A DNA stretch of 64,000 nt, from NCBI RefSeq assembly GCF_900185725.1, contig NZ_FYAU01000016.1, positions 62,001 through 126,000 of the forward strand, written 5' to 3'. Shown one piece after another: positions 44,612 to 52,970 of this stretch. Every line of letters begins with the position of its first letter. Positions within the stretch are counted from its first letter, which is position 1. The position numbers were made by a program, and so were the translations under genes. Source of the stretch: Stappia sp. TSB10P1A. GTDB taxonomy: Bacteria > Pseudomonadota > Alphaproteobacteria > Rhizobiales > Stappiaceae. The notes under the pieces were generated by a model, which saw only the letters and a program-made list of their open reading frames with translations, was not told where the DNA came from and made no database searches.

Positions 44612-45229
44612 TCAGGACGCATTATCGATGAGGCGACGCAGTTTGGCCATGGCGTTTTCCGGGGCCTCGTCATAGGCGATGGTCCCGACGAAGCGGTTGT
44701 CCTTGTCCATCAGGAACACCGCAGCCGAGTGGTCCATCGTATAATCGCCATCGTCGAGCGGCACCCGGCGGGCATAGACGCGATAGGCCTTGATCATCTG
44801 CTCCGCCTGCTCGGGCGTGCCGGTGAGCGGCCGGATGCGCTTGTCGAAGGCGGCGACATAGTCCCGCATGACCTCCGGCGTATCTCGCTCCGGATCGACG
44901 GAGACGAAGGCGAAATTCATCTTGTCCGCATCCGGGCCGAGTTGCTCGATCCACATCTGGGTTTCGGCCAGCGTGGTCGGGCAAACATCCGGGCAGAAGG
45001 TGAAACCGAAGAAATAGGCCGCCGGCTTGCCGCGGAAGTCGGCGTCGGTGACGATCGTCCCGGTCGACGCATCGGTCATCGTGAAGGGGCCGCCAATGCT
45101 GGCGACCGGCGAGATCAGCCCCTCGCCTTCCGGCGCGACATATTGCTGATAGCCGACATAGCCCATGGCGCCGAGCAGCGCGATCACCGCTGCCCAGGCG
45201 ACATAGCGCAGGATCTTCAGTGCGGACAT
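44612..45229 (-). CDS. SCO1/SenC/PrrC-family copper chaperone
   Basis: A 205-residue thioredoxin-fold protein with an N-terminal transmembrane helix (about 8-28). The copper ligands are the CxxxC of FCPDVCPTTL and the histidine in MDHSAAVFLMD. SCO proteins deliver copper to the CuA site of cytochrome c oxidase and may act as thiol reductants. It follows the PCuAC gene by 6 bases, making a copper-delivery pair. Confidence 0.93.
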   Translation of the reverse strand: MSALKILRYVAWAAVIALLGAMGYVGYQQYVAPEGEGLISPVASIGGPFTMTDASTGTIVTDADFRGKPAAYFFGFTFCPDVCPTTLAETQMWIEQLGPDADKMNFAFVSVDPERDTPEVMRDYVAAFDKRIRPLTGTPEQAEQMIKAYRVYARRVPLDDGDYTMDHSAAVFLMDKDNRFVGTIAYDEAPENAMAKLRRLIDNAS

Positions 45230-45235
45230 GCTGGC

Positions 45236-45754
45236 TTACTCCTTCACGCCCTGCTTGCCGTGGCCGGGCATCCCATGCCCCGGCATGGCCTTGGCGCCCA
45301 TCTTCTCCACCGTGAACGTGACCTCGACCTCGCCGGCTTTTTCAAAGGTCAGCGTCGCGGTAACGGTTTCGCCTTCCTTCAGCGGCTCGACGATATCCAT
45401 GAACATCACATGATAGCTGCCCGGCTTCAGTTCCAGCGTTCCACCGGCCGGAACCTCGACGCCGTCCGCCATCTCGCGCATTTTCATGACGCCGTCCACC
45501 ACCGCCATCTCATGGATCTCGGTGCGGCTGGAGACCGGCGACACGGCTGCGACGAGACGATCGGCCTCGCCGGAATTGGTGATTGTGAGAAAACCGCCAC
45601 CGGCACGCGCCTGGGGCGGCGTGGCGCGGGTCCAGGCGCCCGACAGGGTGAGGGCGCCGACGGTCACGTCCTGCGCAAGTGCCGACAGAGTGGCTGCCGG
45701 CAGGGTCGCGGTGGCGAGAAGGGCGGCAAGGGCAAGCTTGGAAAAGTAGGTCAT
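45236..45754 (-). CDS. Periplasmic copper chaperone PCu(A)C
   Basis: A 172-residue periplasmic protein with a signal peptide (cleavage near LSALA, about residue 27). The copper-binding pattern is seen as EIHEMAVVDGVMKMREM and, 20 residues on, YHVMFM, agreeing with the H(M)x10Mx21HxM class. The C-terminal tail is rich in His and Met (KAMPGHGMPGHGKQG), which is longer than minimal. It supplies copper with SCO to cytochrome c oxidase. Confidence 0.92.
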   Translation of the reverse strand: MTYFSKLALAALLATATLPAATLSALAQDVTVGALTLSGAWTRATPPQARAGGGFLTITNSGEADRLVAAVSPVSSRTEIHEMAVVDGVMKMREMADGVEVPAGGTLELKPGSYHVMFMDIVEPLKEGETVTATLTFEKAGEVEVTFTVEKMGAKAMPGHGMPGHGKQGVKE

Positions 45755-45873
45755 TTTCGTCTCCCGAAAATCGATATCTAACAGCTCAGTCCCGTGGCGA
45801 CATCGACAAGGCGCAAAGACGGGACATGGCGCAGGACGGCAGGCGGGGTGTGAAGTGTTCGCGCGCTGCCGGG

Positions 45874-46284
45874 TCAGATCCTGGCGGGAGGCGGTGCCCG
45901 AATGGCTCCGGCACGGATGGTCAGACCGACGAGAGGCGCCTCGCGGCGAGAGCCCAGCGGGACCAGCAGGCTCGTCCGATACGGGGGCTCGGCGGTCGCA
46001 ACAGATACTGCCGCGAGGGCCGTGAACACCGAGGCGGAATGCGGGCACACCGGCCCGCAGGGGCACAGACCCGGGATATGGTGCAAGGGGCCGGAACCAG
46101 GTTCCTCCTCTGCGGCGGTACTGCCAAGACAAAGGGAGGACAGGGCCTGCGCCTGGTCCTCCCCGACCTGTGCCAGCGTCATCGGCACGGCAGCCAGTTG
46201 CAGCAGCAGAGCCAGCGCGCATGCCAGCGCAAGCGGCAAGGCTTCGCGGCGCAGAAGACCGAACAGGGTCGTTCGCTGGATCAT
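45874..46284 (-). CDS. DUF2946-like cysteine-containing envelope protein
   Basis: A 136-residue protein with an N-terminal hydrophobic helix (about 15-38) and cysteines/histidines in the middle (LCLG, then HHIPGLCPCGPVCPHS). The pattern fits DUF2946, small envelope proteins often coded near copper genes. It lies 119 bases upstream of PCuAC and SCO on the same strand, so a part in copper handling is likely but unproven. The start at MIQRTT is preferred to a 39-residue longer frame. Confidence 0.6.
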   Translation of the reverse strand: MIQRTTLFGLLRREALPLALACALALLLQLAAVPMTLAQVGEDQAQALSSLCLGSTAAEEEPGSGPLHHIPGLCPCGPVCPHSASVFTALAAVSVATAEPPYRTSLLVPLGSRREAPLVGLTIRAGAIRAPPPARI

Positions 46285-46357
46285 CGTGCGACAATGCCCC
46301 AACCTGCCCGCCCGGTCGAGAGATGAGATGCCGCAGGCCCGAACGCCACGGTCATGG

Positions 46358-47785
46358 TCAATCCGCCCGCGTCTCGGCAGCCGGCGCGCCACGCTCCGCA
46401 ATGCGCGCCTCCGGGCCAGCGGAACTCTCTGCCGCGGATTCCGCCGACATGGCGGGCGTCAGATATTCCTCGCCTATGGCCGCGGCCGCCGCTCCCGTCA
46501 GATCGTCGGAGACATGGTCATAGGCCGGGAACTCCTCCGGCGGGATGACCGAGGGATCCTCCAGGTCCAGCGGCTCGGGGCTCAGGACCGTGCCCACCTG
46601 CGCCGAGGCCGCGTAGTCGAAGTCGGTCTTTTCCTCGATCGAGGGCGCCGCGCGCTGGAAAAGGCGCGACAGGATATAGAGCCCCATCAGCGCCTGGATC
46701 ACCGCCACCTGGAGGAACAGGCCCCAGGAGCCGACGGACTGCATCAGATAGGCGGCCGTGAGCGGGCCGAAGGACGAGCCGATGCCGAACGCGAGGTTCA
46801 TGCCCGACGACGTCTCGACATAGTCGCTGCGATCCGCGTGATCGAAGGCATGCGAGGCCGCGATCGCATAGGCCGGCTGCGTGGCGATGCCGGCAAGCAG
46901 CACCAGCGCGATGGCCATGGCGAAACCGTTGATCGGCACGGTCATGAACACGATGCTGACGACGACGGCGGAGGCGGCTAGGCCCAGCAGCACGAGGCGG
47001 CGGTCCAGCCTGTCGGACAGGCGGCCGATCGGCCATTGCGAGAGCGCGCCAGCGCCGACGAAGGCGGCGGCGAAATAGGCCGCCTGGCTGGTGGTCAAGC
47101 CGATCTGGATGGCATAGAGCGGCGTCAGCATCCACAGTGCACCCTGGGTGATGCCGATCATCAGAACCGCGACCAGCGCAGTCGGAGAGTTGCGATAGAG
47201 CTTCACCGGCCGGAACCGTACGACGGTGATCGGCGCGGGCTGGTTGGCCGTGGTCAGCGAAACGGGAATCACCGCGAGACTGACCGTCACCGACGCAATC
47301 GCGAAGGGGATGAATGTGGCGATATCCATCACCGTCAGCGACAGTTGCCCGGCGGTCATCGCCGCGTAGACCAGCACGATATAGATCGACATGATCGTGC
47401 CGCGGTTCTCGTTCGAAGCCTGCTCGTTGAGCCAGCTTTCGACGATCATGTAGAAACCGGCGAGGCAGAAGCCGGAGATGACGCGGATGGCGCTCCAGGC
47501 CAAGGGCTCGACCATGATCGGATGCAGGATGGCGGCGGCGGACATCAGCGACACCAGGGCGGCGAACGCACGGATGTGCCCGGCGCGCATGATCACGTAA
47601 GGCGCGCCAAGACAGCCGAGAACCAGGCCAATGAAATAGCTCGACGACACCAGGCCGATCTCGAGATCGGAAAAACCGGCCTGGGAGCCGGCCAGCGGGA
47701 TCAGCGTGCTCTGCAGTCCGTGACCGGTGACGAGCAGTGCGATCGCGATCAGAAGGGCCGATACCGGGGCCAGCGCCTGCGCCAT
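46358..47785 (-). CDS. Major facilitator superfamily transporter (YcaD/UMF2-like)
   Basis: A 475-residue inner-membrane transporter with 12 predicted helices. Family motif in the loop between helices 8 and 9, SQWPIGRLSDRLDRR, is typical of MFS. The C-terminal cytoplasmic tail (about 390-475), acidic and alanine-rich, is unusual. Substrate unknown. AAAGGG 6 bases before the second in-frame start (ATG) fixes the choice; a GTG 18 bases upstream is possible. It has 242 bases of upstream region. Confidence 0.85.
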   Translation of the reverse strand: MAQALAPVSALLIAIALLVTGHGLQSTLIPLAGSQAGFSDLEIGLVSSSYFIGLVLGCLGAPYVIMRAGHIRAFAALVSLMSAAAILHPIMVEPLAWSAIRVISGFCLAGFYMIVESWLNEQASNENRGTIMSIYIVLVYAAMTAGQLSLTVMDIATFIPFAIASVTVSLAVIPVSLTTANQPAPITVVRFRPVKLYRNSPTALVAVLMIGITQGALWMLTPLYAIQIGLTTSQAAYFAAAFVGAGALSQWPIGRLSDRLDRRLVLLGLAASAVVVSIVFMTVPINGFAMAIALVLLAGIATQPAYAIAASHAFDHADRSDYVETSSGMNLAFGIGSSFGPLTAAYLMQSVGSWGLFLQVAVIQALMGLYILSRLFQRAAPSIEEKTDFDYAASAQVGTVLSPEPLDLEDPSVIPPEEFPAYDHVSDDLTGAAAAAIGEEYLTPAMSAESAAESSAGPEARIAERGAPAAETRAD

Positions 47786-48027
47786 GTCGCGCCCTTTCCT
47801 CACAGATGCGGGCCGGTGTCCCGGCCGGGGTGGTTGCGCGGAAGGTTGAGGCAGTGCGGCCCGGCGCTGCCCGACACATCCCGACGCGATGACTGCGGCG
47901 CGCGCGGGCGCACACGTGACGTCGCCGGGACCGTTTCAATATTCGCGTGCCGGTGTCAATGCACGCAAGGCGCATGGCGCTGCCCGGGCAGGGCATGGGT
48001 CATGCGGGCGCCACCCAGGCGGCGGCG

Positions 48028-49947
48028 TCACGCCAGGAGCGCGGCCGTCTCGCTCCCGCGCCCGAGCGCCGAGAACACCGTGTGCAGGATGCCGCGGACA
48101 TCGAGGCCGGCCTCGGCATACATGCGCTCCGGCTTGTCGTGTTCGATGAAGCGGTCGGGCAGGCACATCGGCCGGACCTTGAGACCGGCATCCAGCGCGC
48201 CGCGCTCGGCCAGAAGCTGCAGCACATGCGAGCCGAAGCCGCCGACGGAGCCTTCCTCGACCAGCACCAGGACCTCGTGCTCGCGGGCCAGCCGCAGCAC
48301 CATGTCCTCGTCGAGCGGCTTTGCGAAACGGGCATCGGCAACGGTCGTCGACAGGCCGGCCGCGTCGAGCTCATCCGCCGCCAGCAGGCACTCGCGCAGC
48401 CTTGTGCCGAAGGACAGCAGCGCGACCTTGCTCCCTTCCCGCACGATCCGGCCCTTGCCGATTTCCAGAACCTGTCCGCGCTGCGGCAGGTCGATGCCGA
48501 CGCCCTCGCCGCGCGGATAGCGGAAGGAGATCGGCCCCTGGTCATAGGCTGCGGCCGTCGCCACCATGTGGCGAAGCTCCGCCTCGTCGGCCGCCGCCAT
48601 GACGACGAACCCGGGCAGGCAGGCGAGATAGGCCGTGTCGAAACTGCCGGCATGGGTCGGGCCGTCGGCACCGACCAGGCCGGCCCGGTCGATCGGGAAG
48701 CGCACCGGCAGGCCCTGGATGGCGACATCGTGCACCACCTGGTCGTAACCGCGCTGCAGGAAGGTCGAATAGATCGCGCAGAACGGCTTGTAGCCTTCCG
48801 TCGCCATGCCGGCGGCGAAGGTCACCGCATGCTGCTCGGCGATGCCGACATCGAAGGTCCGCTCCGGGAAGACCTCGCCGAAGAGATCGAGACCCGTACC
48901 GTCCGGCATCGCCGCCGTGACCGCCACGATGCGCTCGTCGTGGCGCGCCTCCTCGACGAGGCTCTCGGCGAAGACGCGGGTGTAGCTCGGCGCGTTGGCC
49001 TTGGGCTTGGACTGTTCGCCGGTGATGACGTCGAACTTGGCGACGCCATGATACTTGTCGGCGGAATTCTCGGCCGGCGCATAGCCCTTGCCCTTGCGGG
49101 TCACGACATGAATCAGCACGGGCCCCTGATGCGTGTCGCGAACGTTCTTCAGCACGGGCAGCAGGTGGTCGAGATTGTGACCGTCGACCGGGCCGACATA
49201 ATAGAAGCCCAGTTCCTCGAACATGGTGCCGCCGGTCCAGAAGCCGCGGGCATATTCCTCGGCCCTGGCGGCCTTCTGCTGCAGGTGCCGCGGCAGGGCC
49301 TTGGCGAGCTGCTTGGCGGCATCGCGCAAGGTCAGATAGGTGCGCCCCGACACCAGGCGGGCAAGATAGGCGCTCATCGCGCCGACGGGCGGGGCGATCG
49401 ACATGTCGTTGTCGTTGAGAATGACGATCAGCCGCGAATGCTGGGCACCCGCGTTGTTCATGGCCTCATAGGCCATGCCCGCCGACATGGCACCGTCGCC
49501 GATCACCGCGATGATGTTGTTGGAGCGCCCGTCGAGATCGCGGGCCACCGCCATGCCGAGGCCGGCGGAAATCGAGGTCGAGGAATGCGCCGCGCCGAAA
49601 GGATCATATTCGCTTTCGGAGCGCTTGGTGAAGCCGGACAGTCCGCCGCCCTGGCGCAGGGTGCGGATCCGCTCGCGCCGTCCGGTCAGGATCTTGTGTG
49701 GATAGCACTGATGGCCGACGTCCCAGATCAACCGGTCGTCCGGCGTGTTGAAGACGTAGTGAATCGCCGTCGTCAGTTCGACAACGCCAAGTCCCGCCCC
49801 CAGATGACCGCCTGTGACCGAAACCGCGTCGATCACCTCTGCGCGCAGTTCGTCCGCAAGCTGGCGCAGGTCGCGCTCGGAGAGTTGGCGCAGGTCGCTC
49901 GGCGAACGGACAGTGTCGAGCAGCGGCGTTTCGGGGCGATTGTACAC
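48028..49947 (-). CDS. dxs: 1-deoxy-D-xylulose-5-phosphate synthase
   Basis: A 639-residue TPP-dependent enzyme that condenses pyruvate and glyceraldehyde 3-phosphate, the first step of the MEP isoprenoid pathway. Motifs: [15 protein letters not shown] (substrate), [19 protein letters not shown] (TPP), FVVMAAADE and [18 protein letters not shown] (transketolase-like). The GTG start at 49947 gives the usual length; an earlier GTG (50004) adds 19 residues that lack family similarity. A good promoter lies upstream. Confidence 0.95.
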   Translation of the reverse strand: MYNRPETPLLDTVRSPSDLRQLSERDLRQLADELRAEVIDAVSVTGGHLGAGLGVVELTTAIHYVFNTPDDRLIWDVGHQCYPHKILTGRRERIRTLRQGGGLSGFTKRSESEYDPFGAAHSSTSISAGLGMAVARDLDGRSNNIIAVIGDGAMSAGMAYEAMNNAGAQHSRLIVILNDNDMSIAPPVGAMSAYLARLVSGRTYLTLRDAAKQLAKALPRHLQQKAARAEEYARGFWTGGTMFEELGFYYVGPVDGHNLDHLLPVLKNVRDTHQGPVLIHVVTRKGKGYAPAENSADKYHGVAKFDVITGEQSKPKANAPSYTRVFAESLVEEARHDERIVAVTAAMPDGTGLDLFGEVFPERTFDVGIAEQHAVTFAAGMATEGYKPFCAIYSTFLQRGYDQVVHDVAIQGLPVRFPIDRAGLVGADGPTHAGSFDTAYLACLPGFVVMAAADEAELRHMVATAAAYDQGPISFRYPRGEGVGIDLPQRGQVLEIGKGRIVREGSKVALLSFGTRLRECLLAADELDAAGLSTTVADARFAKPLDEDMVLRLAREHEVLVLVEEGSVGGFGSHVLQLLAERGALDAGLKVRPMCLPDRFIEHDKPERMYAEAGLDVRGILHTVFSALGRGSETAALLA

Positions 49948-50126
49948 GGAAGCGATCCCAGGAGTTCGACGCGAGACGGCGGAAGCGGCACATGCTCCCG
50001 TCACCCTGTGGCGGCCAGGCTATGACGGCCAAGGTCGCTCAATACCACCATGTAGACATAGGGCGCAAATCCACTGCTCGCATCCCCCCGCAATCGCGCC
50101 GAAAATGCGGCAACCGTGCGGGGAGA

Positions 50127-50155
50127 ATATCACTATTCGAGCCGGGGGAATGCAA
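50127..50155 (-). promoter_or_regulatory. Candidate sigma-70 promoter for dxs
   Basis: On the minus strand TTGCAT (-35) and TGATAT (-10) are 17 bases apart, the optimal spacing. A start near 50120 gives a leader of about 120-170 bases. Confidence 0.55.
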
Positions 50156-50224
50156 CCCTGGGTAAATCAATACCTGTCGAAACTTCTGATATAGCGGGAA
50201 AATTCTGGTTTTACCCACCCATTT

Positions 50225-50330
50225 AGGTGATGCAAGAGGCATGAAAAGCTACTAAATACAGGTTGTGGTCGATGGGGCCACGTGCACAGTGATCGACTTG
50301 AGGCCGTGCCTTTGGCACGGCCTCCTTTTT
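50225..50330 (+). ncRNA. Candidate structured small RNA, about 100 nt
   Basis: The interval contains AGGTGATGCA at its 5' side, a potential stem GTCGAT...ATCGAC enclosing CCACGTGCAC, and a perfect terminator hairpin with TTTTT. No ORF on this strand explains a plus-strand transcript, and both flanking genes are on the minus strand. No promoter could be chosen with confidence, so the start is a guess. Confidence 0.4.
50300..50330 (+). terminator. Intrinsic terminator, plus strand
   Basis: GAGGCCGTGCC pairs perfectly with GGCACGGCCTC (loop TTT), then CTTTTT. The stem on the minus strand is not followed by T, so it is a plus-strand terminator and does not serve the riboflavin gene. Confidence 0.85.
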
Positions 50331-50403
50331 GTGCAGGTGCCCGTTTGCGCGCCCTCTCCGTGCCCGGCCTGCGCGGTTCCGCCGCAGGCCGGGGGCGCCG
50401 CAA

Positions 50404-51723
50404 TCACACCTCGCGGATCTCCGTCGTCTCGATGACGATGCCGAAACCCTCAAGCCCCACATAGCGGCGCTGTCGGGAAGCCAGCAGGGTGATCGAGTTG
50501 ACGCCGAGATCCTTGAGGATCTGGGCACCGAGGCCGATTTCCCGCCAGTGCTCCTCGCGCGCCTGGGCCGACTGATGCTCTTCGGCCTCGGCGGCGGCAA
50601 GGTCGGTGCGCGCGCGGCGCGCCTGGCGGGCAACGCCGACGGAGCCTTCGCGCAGGTAGACGACGATGCCGCGGCCACGCGCCGCGAAATCCCGCATCAC
50701 GTCGTCCATGACCCGCGCATCGCCGAACACATCGTCGAGCACCGATTCCAGTTGCAGGCGCACCGGCACATTGCGGCCGTCGAGAATGTCGCCGAAGACC
50801 ACCGCCACGTGATGCATCGGGTCGTAGGGCGTCGAATAGGTCACCGCATAGGCCGGGCCGGCGATGGTTTCGATCGGCTGCTCCGCGACCCGCTCGACCA
50901 GCCGCTCCATCCGCTGACGCCAGGCGATGAGATCGGCGACGGACACCATCTTGAGATTGTGGCGGGCGGCGAATTCGGCCACTTCCGGCCCGCGCTTGAC
51001 CGTTCCGTCGTCGTTGACGAGTTCGGAGATCACCCCCACCTCCGGCAGACCGGCAAGACGGCAGAGATCGACCGCCGCCTCGGTATGGCCGGAGCGCATC
51101 AGCACGCCGCCCTCGCGGGCGACCAGCGGAAAGATGTGGCCCGGGCGGGCAAAATCGGCGGCCCCGGCATTGGGATTGGCGAGCCCGCGGACGGTCGAGC
51201 AGCGCTCCTCGGCGGAAATGCCGGTGGTCAGGCCATGGCGATAGTCGACCGAGATGGTGAAGGCCGTCGACAGCGGCGCGTCGTTGTCGGCAACCATCGG
51301 GTCGAGGCGCAGGCGGCGAGCGTTTTCGCGCGTCATCGGCGCGCAGACGATGCCGGAGGTGTGGCGGACCATGAAGGCCATCTGTTCCGGCGTGATCAGC
51401 GAGGCGGCAACGATCAGGTCGCCCTCGTTCTCCCGGTCGTCGTCGTCGGTAACCACAAGCATTTCGCCGCGTTCGAAGGCGCGCAGCGCCTCCGCAACGC
51501 GTGTCTGGGACATGTCCACGTTTGAAGATCCTTTCAAGCCAAGCAGGTCGTTCGGGGTCACGGCGCCACCGGTGGCGGCGGCGATCCGTTCCGCGCTTTC
51601 GCGCGAGACCCAGACGCCCGGATCGTTGCACAGGGCGGTCACAGCCGCCGGCGACAGGCCGGCGCGGCGGGCAAAGGCCGACCGGGTTTCCTTGTTGAGG
51701 GTAAGCCAAGCATCCAGACGCAT
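50404..51723 (-). CDS. ribB: HTH-RibB-RibA-like fusion (3,4-dihydroxy-2-butanone-4-phosphate synthase with DNA-binding domain)
   Basis: A 439-residue fusion. Residues 1-65 form a Cro-like helix-turn-helix (RSAFARRAGLSPAAVTALCN, then WVSRESAERIAAATGGAVTP). Residues about 71-280 are a full RibB domain: VTDDDDRENEGDLI binds magnesium and substrate, with RHTSGIVCAPM and RSGHTEAAVDLCRLAGL. Residues about 285-439 resemble RibA (GTP cyclohydrolase II) but the zinc motif CxxGDxFxxxxCxC is replaced by SVLDDVFGDARVMDD, with no cysteine, so this half is probably inactive (a RibX-like domain). An in-frame ATG at 51513 would start RibB alone, but its ribosome site is poor. Two dyads lie upstream. Confidence 0.9.
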   Translation of the reverse strand: MRLDAWLTLNKETRSAFARRAGLSPAAVTALCNDPGVWVSRESAERIAAATGGAVTPNDLLGLKGSSNVDMSQTRVAEALRAFERGEMLVVTDDDDRENEGDLIVAASLITPEQMAFMVRHTSGIVCAPMTRENARRLRLDPMVADNDAPLSTAFTISVDYRHGLTTGISAEERCSTVRGLANPNAGAADFARPGHIFPLVAREGGVLMRSGHTEAAVDLCRLAGLPEVGVISELVNDDGTVKRGPEVAEFAARHNLKMVSVADLIAWRQRMERLVERVAEQPIETIAGPAYAVTYSTPYDPMHHVAVVFGDILDGRNVPVRLQLESVLDDVFGDARVMDDVMRDFAARGRGIVVYLREGSVGVARQARRARTDLAAAEAEEHQSAQAREEHWREIGLGAQILKDLGVNSITLLASRQRRYVGLEGFGIVIETTEIREV

Positions 51724-51747
51724 GCCCGGATGCTAGTCTCGGACAAT

Positions 51748-51762
51748 TTCAGTTACAATGAA
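51748..51762. promoter_or_regulatory. 15-bp dyad, copy 1 (TTCAGTTACAATGAA)
   Basis: Imperfect palindrome matching copy 2 at 12 of 15 bases (TTCAGTNANANTGAA). It lies 24 bases upstream of the riboflavin fusion gene, in the likely promoter. Confidence 0.5.
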
Positions 51763-51775
51763 AAATATCGAGAAA

Positions 51776-51790
51776 TTCAGTGATACTGAA
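51776..51790. promoter_or_regulatory. 15-bp dyad, copy 2 (TTCAGTGATACTGAA)
   Basis: Core of a 19-base perfect inverted repeat (AATTCAGT-GAT-ACTGAATT, 51774-51792). Centre-to-centre distance to copy 1 is 28 bases. It touches the aroC stop codon. Confidence 0.55.
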
Positions 51791-51791
51791 T

Positions 51792-52877
51792 TTATCCGAC
51801 CTGCCCGCGGTGGCGCAGATAGTGATCGGCGATGACGCAGGCCAGCATCGCCTCGCCCACCGGCACGGCGCGGATGCCGACGCAGGGGTCATGCCGCCCC
51901 TTGGTCCGCACATCCACTTCCTCGCCCGACCGGGTCACCGAACGGCGCGGGGTCAGGATCGACGAGGTCGGCTTGACGGCAAAGCGCGCGACGACCGGCT
52001 CGCCGGAGGAAATGCCGCCGAGAATGCCGCCGGCATGGTTGGTGAGGAACACCGGGCGCCCATCGGCGCCGATCCGCATTTCGTCGGCATTTTCCTCGCC
52101 GGTCAGGGAAGCCGCTTCGAAGCCATTGCCGATCTCCACACCCTTGACCGCGTTGATCGACATCAGGGCGGCGGCGATCTCCTGATCGAGCTTGCCGTAG
52201 AGCGGTGCGCCGAGACCGGCCGGCACGCCCTCGGCCACCACCTCGACCACGGCGCCGACGGAAGAGCCGTCCTTGCGGATCTGGTCGAGATAGTCCGACC
52301 AGCGCGCGGCCGTCGTCGCATCGGGACAGAAGAACGGATTGTTGCCGATCTCGTCCCAGTTCCAGCGGCTGCGGTCGACCTTGTGCGGCCCGACCTGCAC
52401 CAGTGCGCCGCGCACCACGAGCCCCGGCACCACTTTGCGGGCGATGCCGCCGGCGGCAACGCGCGCCGCCGTCTCACGCGCGGATGAGCGCCCGCCGCCG
52501 CGATAGTCCCGGATGCCGTATTTGGCGTCATAGGTGAAATCGGCATGGCCGGGGCGGTAGCTCTCACGGATCTCGGAATAGTCCTTCGAGCGCTGGTCGG
52601 TGTTCTCGATCATCAGCGAGATCGGCGTCCCGGTGGTGCGCTGAACGCCGTGGTCGTCGCTCATCACGCCGGAAAGGATGCGCACCGCGTCCGCCTCGCG
52701 CCGCTGGGTCGTGTATTTCGACTGGCCGGGCTTCCGCTTGTCGAGAAAGGTCTGGATCTCGGCTTCGGTCAGTTCGATGCGCGGCGGACAGCCGTCGACG
52801 ACGCAGCCAAGCGCCGGGCCATGGCTCTCGCCCCAGGTGGTGACACGGAAAAGATGGCCGAAGGTATTGTGCGACAT
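51792..52877 (-). CDS. aroC: Chorismate synthase
   Basis: A 361-residue enzyme that makes chorismate, the last step of the shikimate pathway, requiring reduced FMN. Motifs: [14 protein letters not shown] (N-terminus), [11 protein letters not shown] (about 125-135) and RSVT near the C-terminus are typical. FMN dependence fits its position just upstream of the riboflavin gene, 68 bases apart. Start ATG at MSHNTF. Confidence 0.96.
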   Translation of the reverse strand: MSHNTFGHLFRVTTWGESHGPALGCVVDGCPPRIELTEAEIQTFLDKRKPGQSKYTTQRREADAVRILSGVMSDDHGVQRTTGTPISLMIENTDQRSKDYSEIRESYRPGHADFTYDAKYGIRDYRGGGRSSARETAARVAAGGIARKVVPGLVVRGALVQVGPHKVDRSRWNWDEIGNNPFFCPDATTAARWSDYLDQIRKDGSSVGAVVEVVAEGVPAGLGAPLYGKLDQEIAAALMSINAVKGVEIGNGFEAASLTGEENADEMRIGADGRPVFLTNHAGGILGGISSGEPVVARFAVKPTSSILTPRRSVTRSGEEVDVRTKGRHDPCVGIRAVPVGEAMLACVIADHYLRHRGQVG

Positions 52878-52970
52878 CTGGGGATCCGGAACATGACCGA
52901 CAAACGGACTGGCACAGGTCTTCTAAAGCGCCCGGCCGCGCAGGGAAACCGCAAAAGCGACAAGGAGCTT

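Larger units (their letters stand above)
50005..50403. other. Intergenic region dxs / ribB-type gene
   Basis: About 400 bases with the dxs promoter on the minus strand and a candidate plus-strand RNA with terminator (both listed). No ORF above ~20 codons has a ribosome site, except a tiny MKSY-type frame near 50241 which I do not credit. Confidence 0.6.

Noticed and set aside
47036-48520. Plus-strand frames opposite the MFS and dxs genes (494 and 692 codons)
   Set aside because: Antisense shadows of real genes with typical codon pattern on the other strand.
50239-50255. Tiny ORF ATGAAAAGCTACTAA inside the candidate RNA
   Set aside because: Four codons; may be chance, although AGAGG lies upstream.
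50005-51791. FMN riboswitch for the riboflavin gene
   Set aside because: None of the conserved RFN element strings could be recognised upstream of the gene; only 68 bases separate it from aroC, too short for an RFN element.
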